Part shown: positions 32,927-42,263 of the stretch, in pieces | Layout of the letters: each line of letters opens with the position of its first letter | How positions within the stretch are numbered: position 1 is the first letter of the stretch | Source of the DNA: Wenjunlia tyrosinilytica | GTDB taxonomy: Bacteria > Actinomycetota > Actinomycetes > Streptomycetales > Streptomycetaceae | Reading direction: 5' to 3' | DNA length: 64,000 nt | Assembly (NCBI RefSeq): GCF_014646055.1 | Contig: NZ_BMMS01000030.1 | Location: 1-64,000 of the forward strand | Made by a program: the position numbers and the translations under genes | The notes under the pieces: model-generated | Seen by the model: only the letters and a program-made list of their open reading frames with translations | Told to the model about the DNA's origin: nothing | Databases searched by the model: none

Positions 32927-34168
32927 TCAGTACTTCCGGCCCGCGCTCGCGGGCGATCCGTGCCGGGGCCCGTAGGGGGCACGCTCCAGCCACTGCCCGC
33001 ACCAGGGCAGTACGGGGGCGAGTGCCGCCGCCGCACGCTGCTTGGCCCGTACGATGCGACGCCGCGGCCGCAGATGCTCCAGGGCCGCGCCGGCCGCGGC
33101 GCTGTTGAACAGCGCCGCCGTACGCCTGGCGGCGGCGAATCGGCCGACTGCCTCCGGCGTGCCGGTGGCCACGGCCTCCGCCGCCGCCGCGGCGTCCGCG
33201 ATACCGCTGTTCATGCCTCGGGCGCCGAACGGCGGGAAGAGGTGGGCGGCTTCGCCGACGAGCAGCACCCGGCGCCGGGGGTCCGTGAACTCGGCCGCGA
33301 CCTTGCGCACGAAGCGGTACGTCGACACCCAAAGGATCCGGTCGACGTGGCCGTCACCGTCGACGACACGTGGCAGCCACTCGTGTACCGCATCCCTGGT
33401 CCCAAAGGACGCGTGTGGGTCGTCGTCCCTGCACTGGAGGTCCACCTGGAAGCCCCCGGTGAATGGCACCCGCATCACGCTGCGTCCGCCGACACCGGGG
33501 TGCTCGTAGTGGAACACCCGCTCGACCGGCAGTTCGGCGCCGGGGGTTTCGGCGACGTCCACCACGACATGGAACCCGCGCGAACGGGTGCCCTCCATAC
33601 GGATGCCCAGCTCCCTCCGCACCGCCGAGCGGGCGCCGTCGGCCGCTATGACCCGGCTGCTGGTCCAGCTGCGGCCGTCCTCGCTGGTCAGTACGGCATC
33701 GGTATCGGTGACCCGCACGCCGTTCACCTTCGCGCCCCACACGAAGTCCACTCCGGCGGACTGGCAGGCGGCGAGCAGGAAACGCTCGGTGTCGACCTGC
33801 CGCAGGCTGGTGAAGGGCGGCAGGCCACCCGTCGATTCGGTGGTTTCCGCCGACGGCGACGCCGCCGAAGACTCCGGGGGTCGCAACGGCGTGGCGAAGG
33901 ACCGCGCGTACACCTCGCGGCCGCGGTACAGGGTGCGCTTGGTGTGCCAGGTCTGCCCGTGCGAGGTGATCTCTGCCGCGAGGCCCGGCCGCATCCCGTC
34001 GAGCAGCCGAAGGGTCTCCCGGTGCACGAACAGCGCCCGGCTCCCCGGCCGTTCCCGGTCTGCCCGGTCCGTCTCCAGTACGGTGACCGGCAGCCCGTGT
34101 GCCCGTACCGCCAGCGCCGCCGCCATGCCCACCGGCCCGGCGCCCACCACGATGACGGGGAGGCACAT
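32927..34168 (-). CDS. FAD-dependent aromatic-ring-type monooxygenase
   Basis: About 413 residues, class A flavoprotein hydroxylase of the MhpA/UbiH kind. Dinucleotide motif VIVVGAGPVGMAAAL at the N-terminus, an Arg-bearing segment SRALFVHRETLRLLD near 45, the DG motif VIAADGARSAVR near 185, and the second FAD motif VLLVGEAAHLFPPFGARG near 310, where the usual GD is GE. These enzymes hydroxylate aromatic rings using NAD(P)H and O2. ATG 34168 is preferred (GAGG eight bases upstream) over GTG 34177, which lies one base after the preceding stop. Operon context suggests an aminobenzoate-type substrate, free or CoA-bound; that is inference. Confidence 0.85.
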   Translation of the reverse strand: MCLPVIVVGAGPVGMAAALAVRAHGLPVTVLETDRADRERPGSRALFVHRETLRLLDGMRPGLAAEITSHGQTWHTKRTLYRGREVYARSFATPLRPPESSAASPSAETTESTGGLPPFTSLRQVDTERFLLAACQSAGVDFVWGAKVNGVRVTDTDAVLTSEDGRSWTSSRVIAADGARSAVRRELGIRMEGTRSRGFHVVVDVAETPGAELPVERVFHYEHPGVGGRSVMRVPFTGGFQVDLQCRDDDPHASFGTRDAVHEWLPRVVDGDGHVDRILWVSTYRFVRKVAAEFTDPRRRVLLVGEAAHLFPPFGARGMNSGIADAAAAAEAVATGTPEAVGRFAAARRTAALFNSAAAGAALEHLRPRRRIVRAKQRAAAALAPVLPWCGQWLERAPYGPRHGSPASAGRKY

Positions 34169-34178
34169 ACCGGACACC

Positions 34179-35813
34179 TCAGCCCCCGGCCGGGATCGTC
34201 GGGCCGCTGGGGTCGGCGGTGACCGGGAGCGTCGCGCCCTCGGTGAGCATGCGGGTGATCTCCACCCGCTTGACCTTCCAGGTGGAGGTCATCGGCAGCT
34301 CCTCGAACCGCCACTGCAACGGGGGGGCCATCGGGGGCAGATCGGCCGTGGCCTCTTCCCACCGCCGGGGGTTGAGGGGCCGGTCGCCCCGTACGCACAC
34401 CACCGGCACCGGCTCGAGGTCGGAGCCGGGCACGATGACGACCTCGCGCAGTTCCTCAAGGCGCGACATCAGCTTGTCCTCGACCTCCAGATTGCTGTTC
34501 ACGGAGTCGATCCGGTCGATCTCCCGATCGATCAGATACAGGCGGCCCCACCGGTCCTTGTAGCCAATGTCGCCCATCTGCCACCAGCCGCGGCGGAGTT
34601 GACCGTCGTACTGCTTCTGGGCGTCGAAATAGGTGAGGATCCGGCCCCTGGTGCGGGCCTCGATACGGCCGGACACCCCTGGCCTGGCGCGTCCGGGCCC
34701 TCCGGCGCTGTCGTCGACGATCCGGATCCGGGTGAAGCCGGGTATCGCGGTGCCCACCCGGCGGCCGTCCGCCCGTGCCGCGCCGCGGCGCGTGAACCAC
34801 TGGAAGGCGACAGGTCCGGTCTCGCTCTGCCCGTAGAGCTGGACCAACCACGGAGCGCGCCTGCGCGAAGCGCCGAGTAACCGCCGCACGGTGCGCGGGT
34901 GGATGGCGTCGAAGGTGCTGCCGTACGAGCGGACCCGGGACAGCGGCTCGCCGGGTGCGTCGGCCAGTTCCTCCCACAGGACGAAGGTGTTGGGGTGGGT
35001 CTCGACGATACCGGGGCGGTGCCTGGCGAGCAGCGGTCCCACGTCGGCCGGGGTTGGATCGACGATCATCACCAGGGGGCTGCCGAAGTGCAGCAGCACG
35101 CCCAGCAGATGGTAGAAGCGGGAGTGGACGAAGGACATGTGCAGGGCCGCGGTCTCCCCGCGGGCCGGCCAGCCCATCGCCTTCTGGGGGATGAGGCGGT
35201 TCCACATCGTGTTCGCGCAGTGCACGGCCAGTTTGGGGATGCCGGTGGTGCCTGAGCTGTGAGTGATGAGCGAGGGCTCGCGAGGGTGCAGCCGTACCGG
35301 TCCGTGGGGCGGGGCGGCGTCGTACATGTCCAGGGGCACGCTGCCCGCGGTGGCAGCGGGGGCGGGGCCGACGGACAACACCTCTCGTACGAGATGTGGC
35401 AGGTCGACGTTGTGCAGCGGCCCATCCAGTTTGGCCCGGTCGGTGATCAGCCACGGCTGCCGCAGCCGATCGAGCAGTTCACCGGCGACCCCGCCCTCCA
35501 GAGCGGGCGAGAGGAGGGCCGGGACCGCGCCGATACGGGACACGGCGCAGGTCAGCAGCACGATGTCGAGGTTGTCGGATTTGTGGATGGCCACGCGCTC
35601 GGTCGGCCGTATCCCTGCTGCCCACAGCCGGGCGGACAGATCGTCGATCAGATCGGCGAGTACGGGGTAGCTGAGGGCGACCCCGGCTTCGGGTTGCACG
35701 TCCAGTGGCCGGTCGAGGGTGACGGGGACGTTGCCGTGCCGGGAGGCGGCTCGCCGGAGCATCAGCCCCGGATAGAAGCCCCGATCCGAGAGCGGGGGCA
35801 GGGTCTGCCGCAT
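34179..35813 (-). CDS. AMP-forming acyl/aryl ligase (second of pair)
   Basis: 544 residues, ANL superfamily. THSSGTTGIPKLAVHC near 200-215 is the P-loop, QLYGQSETGPVAF near 325 the A5 region, WWQMGDIGYKDRWGRLYLIDRE near 430-450 the hinge region, and TSTWKVKRVEITRML near the end carries the C-terminal Lys. The segment SLITHSSGTTG departs from the common YTSGTTG. ATG 35813 follows AAAGGAA at nine bases. It lies 23 bases downstream of the first ligase and is clearly diverged from it, so the two probably activate different acids, or one feeds CoA and the other a carrier protein encoded elsewhere. Confidence 0.85.
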   Translation of the reverse strand: MRQTLPPLSDRGFYPGLMLRRAASRHGNVPVTLDRPLDVQPEAGVALSYPVLADLIDDLSARLWAAGIRPTERVAIHKSDNLDIVLLTCAVSRIGAVPALLSPALEGGVAGELLDRLRQPWLITDRAKLDGPLHNVDLPHLVREVLSVGPAPAATAGSVPLDMYDAAPPHGPVRLHPREPSLITHSSGTTGIPKLAVHCANTMWNRLIPQKAMGWPARGETAALHMSFVHSRFYHLLGVLLHFGSPLVMIVDPTPADVGPLLARHRPGIVETHPNTFVLWEELADAPGEPLSRVRSYGSTFDAIHPRTVRRLLGASRRRAPWLVQLYGQSETGPVAFQWFTRRGAARADGRRVGTAIPGFTRIRIVDDSAGGPGRARPGVSGRIEARTRGRILTYFDAQKQYDGQLRRGWWQMGDIGYKDRWGRLYLIDREIDRIDSVNSNLEVEDKLMSRLEELREVVIVPGSDLEPVPVVCVRGDRPLNPRRWEEATADLPPMAPPLQWRFEELPMTSTWKVKRVEITRMLTEGATLPVTADPSGPTIPAGG

Positions 35814-35836
35814 GTGGCTGTTCCTTTCCGAGGTGG

Positions 35837-37429
35837 TCACCACGTGCCCTGGCGGACCAGGTGGCGGCGGAGTTTGCCGGTCGGTGTCCGCGGGAGCGAC
35901 CGGACGACGGTGACGGTCCGGGGGACCTTGAAGGGGGCGAGGTGCTTGCGCGCCAGGGTGAGGAGTTCGTCCTCGAGGTCGGCGGCGTCCGTGTTCGCGT
36001 TCGGGTTGGTGACGACGAACGCCTGCAGCCGGGTGGCGCCGCGCTCGTCGGCGATGGATGCCGCGGCCACCTCCCTTACCGCCGGATGGGCCCGCAGCAC
36101 ATCCTCCACTTCGAGCGGTGACATGGTGATCCCCCCGACCATTTCCATGTCGTCCACCCTGCCCAGGTGGCGGTAGCTGCCGTCCGGCTCGCGGCGGGCG
36201 CGGTCCCGGGTGGCCAGCCAACCGTCGACCACGGTGCGGGCGGTCTCCTCGGGCAGGTTCAGGTAGCCGGGGGTCACCGTCGGTCCGCGTACCCAGAGTT
36301 CGCCTTCCGCCCCGTCGTGCGTGACGGGGCGTCCCGTGGGGTCCCGCAGTTCCACGTCGTAGCCGGGCACCGGGCGGCCGACCGTGCCCGGGATGTTGTG
36401 GTCCAGGTGGTTGGCGCAGAAGGCGTGGCCGGCCTCGGTGGAGCCGATCTGTTCCAGGACGGGCGCGCCCAGGAGTTCGGTGACCCGCTGCCCGAGGCCG
36501 GCGGGCATCCTTTCCCCTGCCGAGACGGCGGCGCGCACCGAGGCGAAGCAGGCCGCGTGCCCGCTTCCCCGGTCGGCCACAAGAGCGGCGTACGCCGACG
36601 GTACGGAGTACAGCAGAGTGACCCGGTGCCGGGCGGTCAGTTCGTCGATGACCGCGGGGGTGGGCCGCCGGTCCACCAGTACGGCGGAGGAGCCGGAGAA
36701 GAGCGGGAAGGCGAACGCGTTGCCGAAGCCGTAGGCGAAGTAGAGCTTGGACACCGACAGGGTGACATCGGCGGGGGTGATGCGGAGCAGCCGCTGCCCG
36801 ATGAAGGCGTGATAGTTCTCGGGGTCGCCGTGGCAGTGCACGACTGCTTTGGGGCGGCCGGTGGTTCCGGAGGTGTACTGGATGTAGAGCGGGGTGCGCG
36901 GCCCGGTCGGATGGGGGGCGGTGGCGGGCGGCGTGGCGGTGGTGGCGAGCGCGAGCAACTGGTAGGCGCAGAGCTGGTGCCGTCCGGCGAAGCGGTCCTC
37001 CAGGCCGGGGCCGGTCACACAGAGCACGGCATCGGTGTCGTCCGCCATGAAATCGTGCTCGGCGGGGAGGAGTTCGGGGTTGGCCAGTGCCGCCACCGCT
37101 CCGAGGCGGGCGGTGGCGAGGAAGGCGGCCACCCATGCGAGGGAGTCGGGCAGCGCGAGCAGGATGCGGTCGCCGGGCCGGACACCGTGATCGGCGAGGA
37201 CGGTGGCGGCACGGGCGGCGAGATCGTGCACCTGGCCGTGGGTCCAGACCTGGTGGCCCTCGTGGAAGGCCGGCAGGTCGGTCCAGCCGTGATGCTCTGC
37301 CAGGGCGGCGAGACGGCCCGCCATATTGCTCGCGCTGACGATCGGTTCGCCGTGCGTGCCGGTCACAGTGTCGACCTGGGGGGAGTGGTCGGGGGAGTGG
37401 GACGTGGACCAGGGCGGGGTCGTCGTCAT
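35837..37429 (-). CDS. Benzoate/aminobenzoate-CoA ligase-like enzyme
   Basis: 530 residues. Motifs: IQYTSGTTGRPKAVVHCHGD near 180-198, VSKLYFAYGFGNAFAFPLFSG near 225-245, GSTEAGHAFCAN near 320, GRVDDMEMVGGITMSPLEVED near 430-450 and PTGKLRRHLV at the C-terminus. The KLYFAYGFGN segment is characteristic of benzoate-CoA ligases, which convert aryl acids, ATP and CoA to aryl-CoA. ATG 37429 overlaps the pabAB stop by four bases, so it is translationally coupled to aminobenzoate synthesis; 4-aminobenzoate or a derivative is the natural candidate substrate. No assembly-line enzyme to use the aryl-CoA is present in the window. Confidence 0.88.
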   Translation of the reverse strand: MTTTPPWSTSHSPDHSPQVDTVTGTHGEPIVSASNMAGRLAALAEHHGWTDLPAFHEGHQVWTHGQVHDLAARAATVLADHGVRPGDRILLALPDSLAWVAAFLATARLGAVAALANPELLPAEHDFMADDTDAVLCVTGPGLEDRFAGRHQLCAYQLLALATTATPPATAPHPTGPRTPLYIQYTSGTTGRPKAVVHCHGDPENYHAFIGQRLLRITPADVTLSVSKLYFAYGFGNAFAFPLFSGSSAVLVDRRPTPAVIDELTARHRVTLLYSVPSAYAALVADRGSGHAACFASVRAAVSAGERMPAGLGQRVTELLGAPVLEQIGSTEAGHAFCANHLDHNIPGTVGRPVPGYDVELRDPTGRPVTHDGAEGELWVRGPTVTPGYLNLPEETARTVVDGWLATRDRARREPDGSYRHLGRVDDMEMVGGITMSPLEVEDVLRAHPAVREVAAASIADERGATRLQAFVVTNPNANTDAADLEDELLTLARKHLAPFKVPRTVTVVRSLPRTPTGKLRRHLVRQGTW

Positions 37430-39603
37430 CGGACCGGCTCCTCTGCCAGGGGTGCCGCGGGCACGGCGTCCGGGACGGCCGTGCGGTCCATGTGGTCGCG
37501 GTAGGCGCGCATCGGGGCGGCGGTCTTGAGCAGCATCTCGTCGTACTCGGCAGCGGGGTCCGAGCCGAGGACGATCGCACCGCCCGCCCCGAGGCGCATC
37601 CCGCCGTCACCGCGGCCGCTGATCACGGCGGTGCGGATGACGATGTTGAGGTCCGCGGCTCCGTTGCAGCTGAGATAGCCGATGGCGCCGGAGTAGACGC
37701 CGCGCGCCTCGGTCTCCAGCGAGTCGATGATCTCCAGCGTCCGCAGCTTCGGTGCTCCCGTCATCGAACCGCCGGGGAAGCAGGCGCGAACACAGTCCAC
37801 CGCGTCCGTGTCCTCGCGCAGCCGTCCTTCGACGGTGGAGACCAACTGGTGCACGGTGGCATAGGCCTCGGTCGCCATCAGCCGGGGAACCCGTACCGTC
37901 CCCGTCTCGCAGACCCTGCCCAGGTCATTGCGGAGCAGATCGACGATGATCAGATTTTCGGCCCGGGTCTTGGCGTCGGTGGTGAGCGACGCCCGAAGGA
38001 GCGCGTCCTCCTCCGGCCGCGCGCCGCGCGGCGCGGTGCCCTTGATGGGCTTGGCCTGGGCGATGCCGTCCCGGGTGATGCGGAGGAAGCGCTCGGGGGA
38101 CGAGCAGGCCACTTCGACGTCATCCCGGAACTTCAGATAGGCCGCGTAGGGCGCCGGGTTGCAGCGGCGCAGCAACCGGTAGAAGTCGAATGCGTCGCGC
38201 GGCGCGGGCAGCCGGGCGGTGTTGGTGAGACAGATCTCGTAGCTGACGCCGGCCGTCAGCTCACGCTTGCAGGCTTCGACGTCGGCCAGATACGTCGTAC
38301 GGTCGCGGACCAGCCAGGGTTCGGCGGCGTCGATGTCCCCTGCGCCGACCGGCGGCGGTGGCGCGGCCTCGGTAGCGGGCGGTATGAACCTCAGCTGGGT
38401 GATCGCGCTGTCGAGCCAGTCGGTGGCCTCCCGCAACCCCCGCGGGGTGTCCTCGGCGACGCAGACGGCATAGGTGGCCCCCTCCTGGTGGTCCACAGCG
38501 ATCAGCCGGTCGGCGAAGAGCCAGCAGGCGTCAGGGGTTTCGGCCCGGTGGCGGTTGGGCGAGCCGCAGTCGGCCTTCAGTTCGTAGCCGAAGTAGCCGA
38601 CATAGCCCCCGGTGAAGTCGAAGGGCAGCTCGGAGGCGTCCACCTCGCGCTGGGCCAACTGCCGCTTCAGATAGTCGAAGACGCTGCCCCGGACCCGCCG
38701 GACGGGCTGCCCGGTCCGCTCGACCTCGCAGCCTCCCGCCTGGACGTCGTAACGTACGAACTCGGCCAGCGGGCCGGTACCGTCCCCGAAGAAGGAGAAA
38801 CGGGACTGGCCGGACTCGACCCGGGAACTGTCCAGCCAGAACGCCCGGGGCGCGTCGGCGCACATCCAGGTGAAGGCCGCTTCGGTGTCGACGTGGGTGT
38901 CGATCACCCTGGTGTGCAGCCGGTAGCCGCGTCGGCGGGGCCCCGGATCGGCCGTACTCCGCGCCCTGCCCGTCGTGCTCCGCCGTGCCCCGTCCCCTGT
39001 ACGGTCCCGGCTGCCGGACCGTATCCGGTCCCGAGTAAGGTCCCGGAAGTTCGAGAGCATCAGCGGGCCGTACTCGGTGAGGACGGACTCGGGATGGAAT
39101 TGCACCCCCCACAGCGGGCGGCTGCGGTGCCGCAGGCCCATCAGCACGCCGTCCTCGGCCCAGGCGGTCCCCTCCAGACCCGGCGGCAGCGGACCCTGCA
39201 CGGACAGTGAGTGGTAGCGGACCGCGGTGAAGTTCTGGGGCAGCCCGCGGAACAGATCCCGGCCGTCGTGGGTGATCGTGGAGAGATACCCGTGCCGGGG
39301 CTGCGGCGCGGCCGCGACCCGGGCCTGCTCACCGACCGCGATGCCCTGATGCCCGAGACACACGCCCAGCACCGGGATGCCGGACCGGGCCAGCAGCGCG
39401 GTGCCGATGCCGAAATCGCGCGGTTCGGACGGATGGCCCGGCCCGGGGGACACCACGACGTTGTCGAAATTCCGGAGATCCAGGTCGGAGCCGGCCGGCG
39501 CGTCATTGAGGACCACCACCGGTTCCTCGCCGTTGACCTCGGCGATCAGCTGGAACAGGTTGTACGTGTACGAGTCGTAATTGTCGATGAGTAGAGTCTT
39601 CAC
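37426..39603 (-). CDS. pabAB: Fused aminodeoxychorismate synthase (PabA-PabB)
   Basis: 725 residues. Glutamine amidotransferase half: LLIDNYDSYTYNLFQL at the N-terminus, nucleophile in LGVCLGHQGIAV near 83, and GVQFHPESVLTEYG near 180. Chorismate-binding half: ELTAGVSYEICLTNTARL, SSPERFLRI, AKPIKGTAPRG with the catalytic Lys, ENLIIVDLLRNDLGRV and FPGGSMTGAPKLRTLEIID. It converts chorismate and Gln to 4-amino-4-deoxychorismate. The start is taken as GTG 39603: AAGGGAG lies eight bases upstream, whereas ATG 39612 directly abuts it. Fused PabAB is typical of Streptomyces secondary metabolism using 4-aminobenzoate, as in candicidin-type pathways. PIKGT favours PabB over TrpE. Confidence 0.92.
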   Translation of the reverse strand: MKTLLIDNYDSYTYNLFQLIAEVNGEEPVVVLNDAPAGSDLDLRNFDNVVVSPGPGHPSEPRDFGIGTALLARSGIPVLGVCLGHQGIAVGEQARVAAAPQPRHGYLSTITHDGRDLFRGLPQNFTAVRYHSLSVQGPLPPGLEGTAWAEDGVLMGLRHRSRPLWGVQFHPESVLTEYGPLMLSNFRDLTRDRIRSGSRDRTGDGARRSTTGRARSTADPGPRRRGYRLHTRVIDTHVDTEAAFTWMCADAPRAFWLDSSRVESGQSRFSFFGDGTGPLAEFVRYDVQAGGCEVERTGQPVRRVRGSVFDYLKRQLAQREVDASELPFDFTGGYVGYFGYELKADCGSPNRHRAETPDACWLFADRLIAVDHQEGATYAVCVAEDTPRGLREATDWLDSAITQLRFIPPATEAAPPPPVGAGDIDAAEPWLVRDRTTYLADVEACKRELTAGVSYEICLTNTARLPAPRDAFDFYRLLRRCNPAPYAAYLKFRDDVEVACSSPERFLRITRDGIAQAKPIKGTAPRGARPEEDALLRASLTTDAKTRAENLIIVDLLRNDLGRVCETGTVRVPRLMATEAYATVHQLVSTVEGRLREDTDAVDCVRACFPGGSMTGAPKLRTLEIIDSLETEARGVYSGAIGYLSCNGAADLNIVIRTAVISGRGDGGMRLGAGGAIVLGSDPAAEYDEMLLKTAAPMRAYRDHMDRTAVPDAVPAAPLAEEPVR

Positions 39604-39659
39604 CCGGCCCATCTCCCTTTCGTCTTTTCTGGCGCGTAGTGGTCTACCGGCCCTGGGCC

Positions 39660-40328
39660 TTATGTGGCGCGCCGCTTGTGCCGCCCCCGGAGCGCTTGGA
39701 GCGGCGGGTGGAGCCATGTCTTGAAAAAGCGTTGCAAACGCGGCATGAGTACCCATGTGACAAGAGCTGTCACGCACAGGCACAGCAACAGGGTGCGGAT
39801 GAGGGCGTTCAGTCCCCCGATATAGGGGATTACTGCCAGATTGAATACGAGCACCGATGGGAAGACGGCGCTCATATTCACGAACCATAGCTTCCATTTC
39901 GGTGGTGGCGATGGAGCTGAAGGCCGCGCGGGCGGAGGCTGTGACGGCTGCCGATCCGGTGTCTCCGTCCGCTCCGGTGCGCCTGCCGGAACGGGCGGCG
40001 ACGGATGGTCGAACCAGTTGCTGGGGCCGCGTGTCATCCGCCGCCCGGCGTCCCGCGCGAACCGATTCGCATGTGCCTCCCACCGCAGCCGGGCGAGGGA
40101 GTACTCCCAGGCCAGTGCGGACTCCTCACTGTCGAAGAGGTGGACGACACGCCATTCCGATCCGGTCTCTCCGGGGGCTCGGGTGGTGAGGATGCCGCCG
40201 CCGAGTGATCCCGGCGGCCGGCCTGCCGCACCGAGCACCGCCATGGCCCAGGAGCGAAAATCGTTCTCGCGACCGGGCTCCACACGGTAGGTGGCAGTGA
40301 CCGCAACGGTGACGGATTCCTCATGCAC
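39660..40328 (-). CDS. ABM-domain protein with C-terminal membrane segments
   Basis: 222 residues from GTG 40328, with GGAGGAGG eleven bases upstream. Residues about 5-100 resemble the antibiotic biosynthesis monooxygenase (dimeric ferredoxin-like) fold: VTATYRVEPGRENDFRSWA, then WRVVHLFDSEESALAWEYSLARLRW. A Pro-rich linker follows, then two hydrophobic helices (VFPSVLVFNLAVIPYIGGL and TLLLCLCVTALVTWVLM) and a basic tail. Proteins with this layout are annotated as ABM-family membrane proteins, mostly without known function. It is the first gene of the leftward aminobenzoate operon, 56 bases before pabAB. It might bind or oxidise a pathway intermediate at the membrane. Confidence 0.7.
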   Translation of the reverse strand: MHEESVTVAVTATYRVEPGRENDFRSWAMAVLGAAGRPPGSLGGGILTTRAPGETGSEWRVVHLFDSEESALAWEYSLARLRWEAHANRFARDAGRRMTRGPSNWFDHPSPPVPAGAPERTETPDRQPSQPPPARPSAPSPPPKWKLWFVNMSAVFPSVLVFNLAVIPYIGGLNALIRTLLLCLCVTALVTWVLMPRLQRFFKTWLHPPLQALRGRHKRRAT

Positions 40329-40691
40329 TCGGTCTGCGACCTCCTCCGTTCCAGCCCTGTTCCACGAAGCGGGATGTCGGTGAGTACGACGGGGTCGTAT
40401 CGGCCGTTCAAGCGGTGCTGAGACTTTTTTGCGCTTCCCTGAGGCTGGCTTGGATTCAGCCCTCTGGCCTGCGCAGAGACTGGAACGAGGGGCTCTCGCG
40501 TCACACTTCCGTAAGAATTTGAGGAGATCCATTGGATGTCCGCTGTGCGCACTTTGGGGGAATTAGGACTTTTCTTCGGGGTGGAATCCTTGGAATGGGT
40601 TGTCGAATGTGCCGAGGGCGTTGCAGTATCGACCCGAGCACCTCGTGAATAGCTGGATCAGTAGGATCGGGAAAATGAAAGAAGGGCAGCC
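40329..40691. other. Divergent promoter region of the aminobenzoate locus
   Basis: About 360 bases between the leftward ABM-pabAB operon and the rightward DUF3050 gene. AT-richer around 40420-40430 and 40510-40690 than the surrounding genes. I see an imperfect direct repeat GGAAT(C)CTTGGAAT near 40588-40600, but no strong dyad and no SARP-like heptamer array. Confidence 0.5.
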
Positions 40692-41474
40692 ATGTCCAGG
40701 TATGACTGGGGCCTGGCCCATGAGGGCATCGAGCGTACGCATGCCGCCATTGCATCGGTCCGGACGGCAGTGACCGCCCACCCGATTTACCGCCGGATAG
40801 GCACCCGGGCGGAGATGGCGACGTTCATGGAGCACCATGTCTTCGCCGTGTGGGACTTCATGTCGCTGTTGAAGTCCCTTCAGCGGAACCTGACCTGCGT
40901 GGACGTTCCCTGGGTGCCGCGCGGGTCTGCCGTGAGCCGGCGGTTGATCAACGACATCGTGCTGGTGGAGGAGAGCGACGAATTGGCCGGCGGTTTCACC
41001 AGCCATTTCGAGCTCTACCGGGCCGGTATGACCGAGGCGGGAGCAGACACCACGCGGATCGACGCCTTCCTCGCCCTCCTCACCGAGGGGAAGGATGTCC
41101 CGGAGGCGCTGCGCGCCGCCCAAGTGGCGGCGCCTGCGGCCGAGTTCGTCCACACGACGTTCGGGATCATCGCCGACGGCCCGCCGCACTGCCGGGCGGC
41201 AGCCTTCGCCTTCGCCCGCGAGGACCTCATCCCCGAGATGTTCGACCAGGTGATCAAGGGGGAGGGAAACGCCGACCGGTTCCCCGTCTTCTGCGACTAC
41301 TTGGCGCGTCACATCGAGGTGGACGGCGAGGAGCACACCCCCATGGCCATGCAGATGGTCACGGACCTCTGCGGCGACGACGCCACACGGTGGGAGCAGG
41401 CCGCCGACACGGTGATACTCGCGCTGGAGGCGCGGGCACGCCTCTGGGACGGCATCATGTCAGCCATGGTCTGA
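40692..41474 (+). CDS. DUF3050 protein, heme-oxygenase-like diiron candidate
   Basis: 260 residues, full-length DUF3050. Visible family segments: [21 protein letters not shown] near 45-65, [11 protein letters not shown] near 87-97, [13 protein letters not shown] near 101-113, [11 protein letters not shown] near 176-186 and [18 protein letters not shown] near 203-220. The spaced acidic and His residues (E47/H48, E93/E94, H105, E177, H207, H215) follow the ligand order of heme-oxygenase-like diiron oxidases, a fold that includes N-oxygenases, desaturases and CADD, which makes 4-aminobenzoate in Chlamydia. Divergent from the pabAB operon. Amine N-oxygenation or another oxidation of an aminobenzoate is a reasonable hypothesis. 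ATG 40692 follows AAGGG. Confidence 0.8.
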   Translation: MSRYDWGLAHEGIERTHAAIASVRTAVTAHPIYRRIGTRAEMATFMEHHVFAVWDFMSLLKSLQRNLTCVDVPWVPRGSAVSRRLINDIVLVEESDELAGGFTSHFELYRAGMTEAGADTTRIDAFLALLTEGKDVPEALRAAQVAAPAAEFVHTTFGIIADGPPHCRAAAFAFAREDLIPEMFDQVIKGEGNADRFPVFCDYLARHIEVDGEEHTPMAMQMVTDLCGDDATRWEQAADTVILALEARARLWDGIMSAMV

Positions 41475-41577
41475 CCGCGGTCCTGCCCCGCCCTTCCTCG
41501 GGCTGCGGCATCGGCTTCGGCTTCGGGTCCGCCTCCGCCTGTCGACTCCGGCGCCTCGCGCAGTGGGCGAATGCCCG
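41475..41577. other. Short spacer between DUF3050 gene and decayed ligase
   Basis: Contains a low-complexity TCGGC/TTCGG-rich stretch near 41510-41530. No gene or strong hairpin seen. Confidence 0.4.
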
Positions 41578-42035
41578 TCAGTACGCCGGCACGAAGGCGT
41601 CCCGCTTCCACCGGGCCGTCGTCACCGGACGATCCCGGGCGGTGGCCCGCCGGACGCAGACCGGCTCGTCCTGGGCAAGGGCGGTGGTGACACGGGTGCG
41701 CGGGTGGTGCTGTTCTGCCCGCAAAGGGCGGGCGTCGCGATCCTCGAGTGCCGCGTCGCCGACGAGCCGCGGCCCCGACCGGTGCTGGAGTGAAGGCAGG
41801 GGGTGGCGGCCGGATCCAGCCCACGCAGGAAATCCGCAAGCATCCGGTCGGCGGGCAATCTCGAACCCGTGCTGCGGATCCACCGCTTGTCGGGGCAACG
41901 GTGCCCCGAGGTTTCCGCCGGCCGGGCGACCCGGTCGGCACACTCGGCCGCCGAGCGCACGCGCTCCCCGCAGATCGTCACAGGGCGTCGCCCGTCCTGC
42001 TGCCCGGCTCGGTGCAGCGCCTGAGTCAGGTACAT
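41578..42035 (-). pseudogene. Decayed N-terminal part of an acyl-CoA synthetase
   Basis: From ATG 42035, which follows AAGGGA, the frame reads MYLTQALHRAGQQDGRRPVT then RVRSAAECADRVARPA, the characteristic opening of fatty-acid/medium-chain acyl-CoA ligases. After about 70 residues resemblance passes into other frames (GDAALEDRDARPL; ALAQDEPVCVRRAT) and disappears; the YTSGTTG P-loop and everything beyond are missing. It is a truncated, frameshifted fadD-type gene. The rest of the region to 42263 has no gene I can support. Confidence 0.6.
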
Positions 42036-42263
42036 CCGATGTGTCCCTTGATCGGCGGCCGGACCGGCCGGGTGGGACGGGGAGGGGCCGTGCCAGCCGG
42101 AGGCTTCACCGAGGGCGGTGAGCTGGTCGGCGTGGGGCGCGCGCTGCGCGGACTGCTGCCGGACACCGGGCCGGGTACGCCTGCGCGCCGCTGCTGCTCC
42201 CGCGCACCCGGACCGGTGCCCGCGTCGGCCGGACCGGCCCACACTCCCGTCGGGCCGTTCCGC

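Noticed and set aside
37426-39603. Anthranilate synthase (TrpE-TrpG type) instead of PabAB
   Set aside because: The Lys-containing PIKGT motif and the amidotransferase-first order favour aminodeoxychorismate synthase; the adjacent lyase agrees.
40692-41474. TenA/PqqC-type enzyme
   Set aside because: The fold class may be shared, but segments such as [15 protein letters not shown] and EESDE follow DUF3050 rather than TenA or PqqC.
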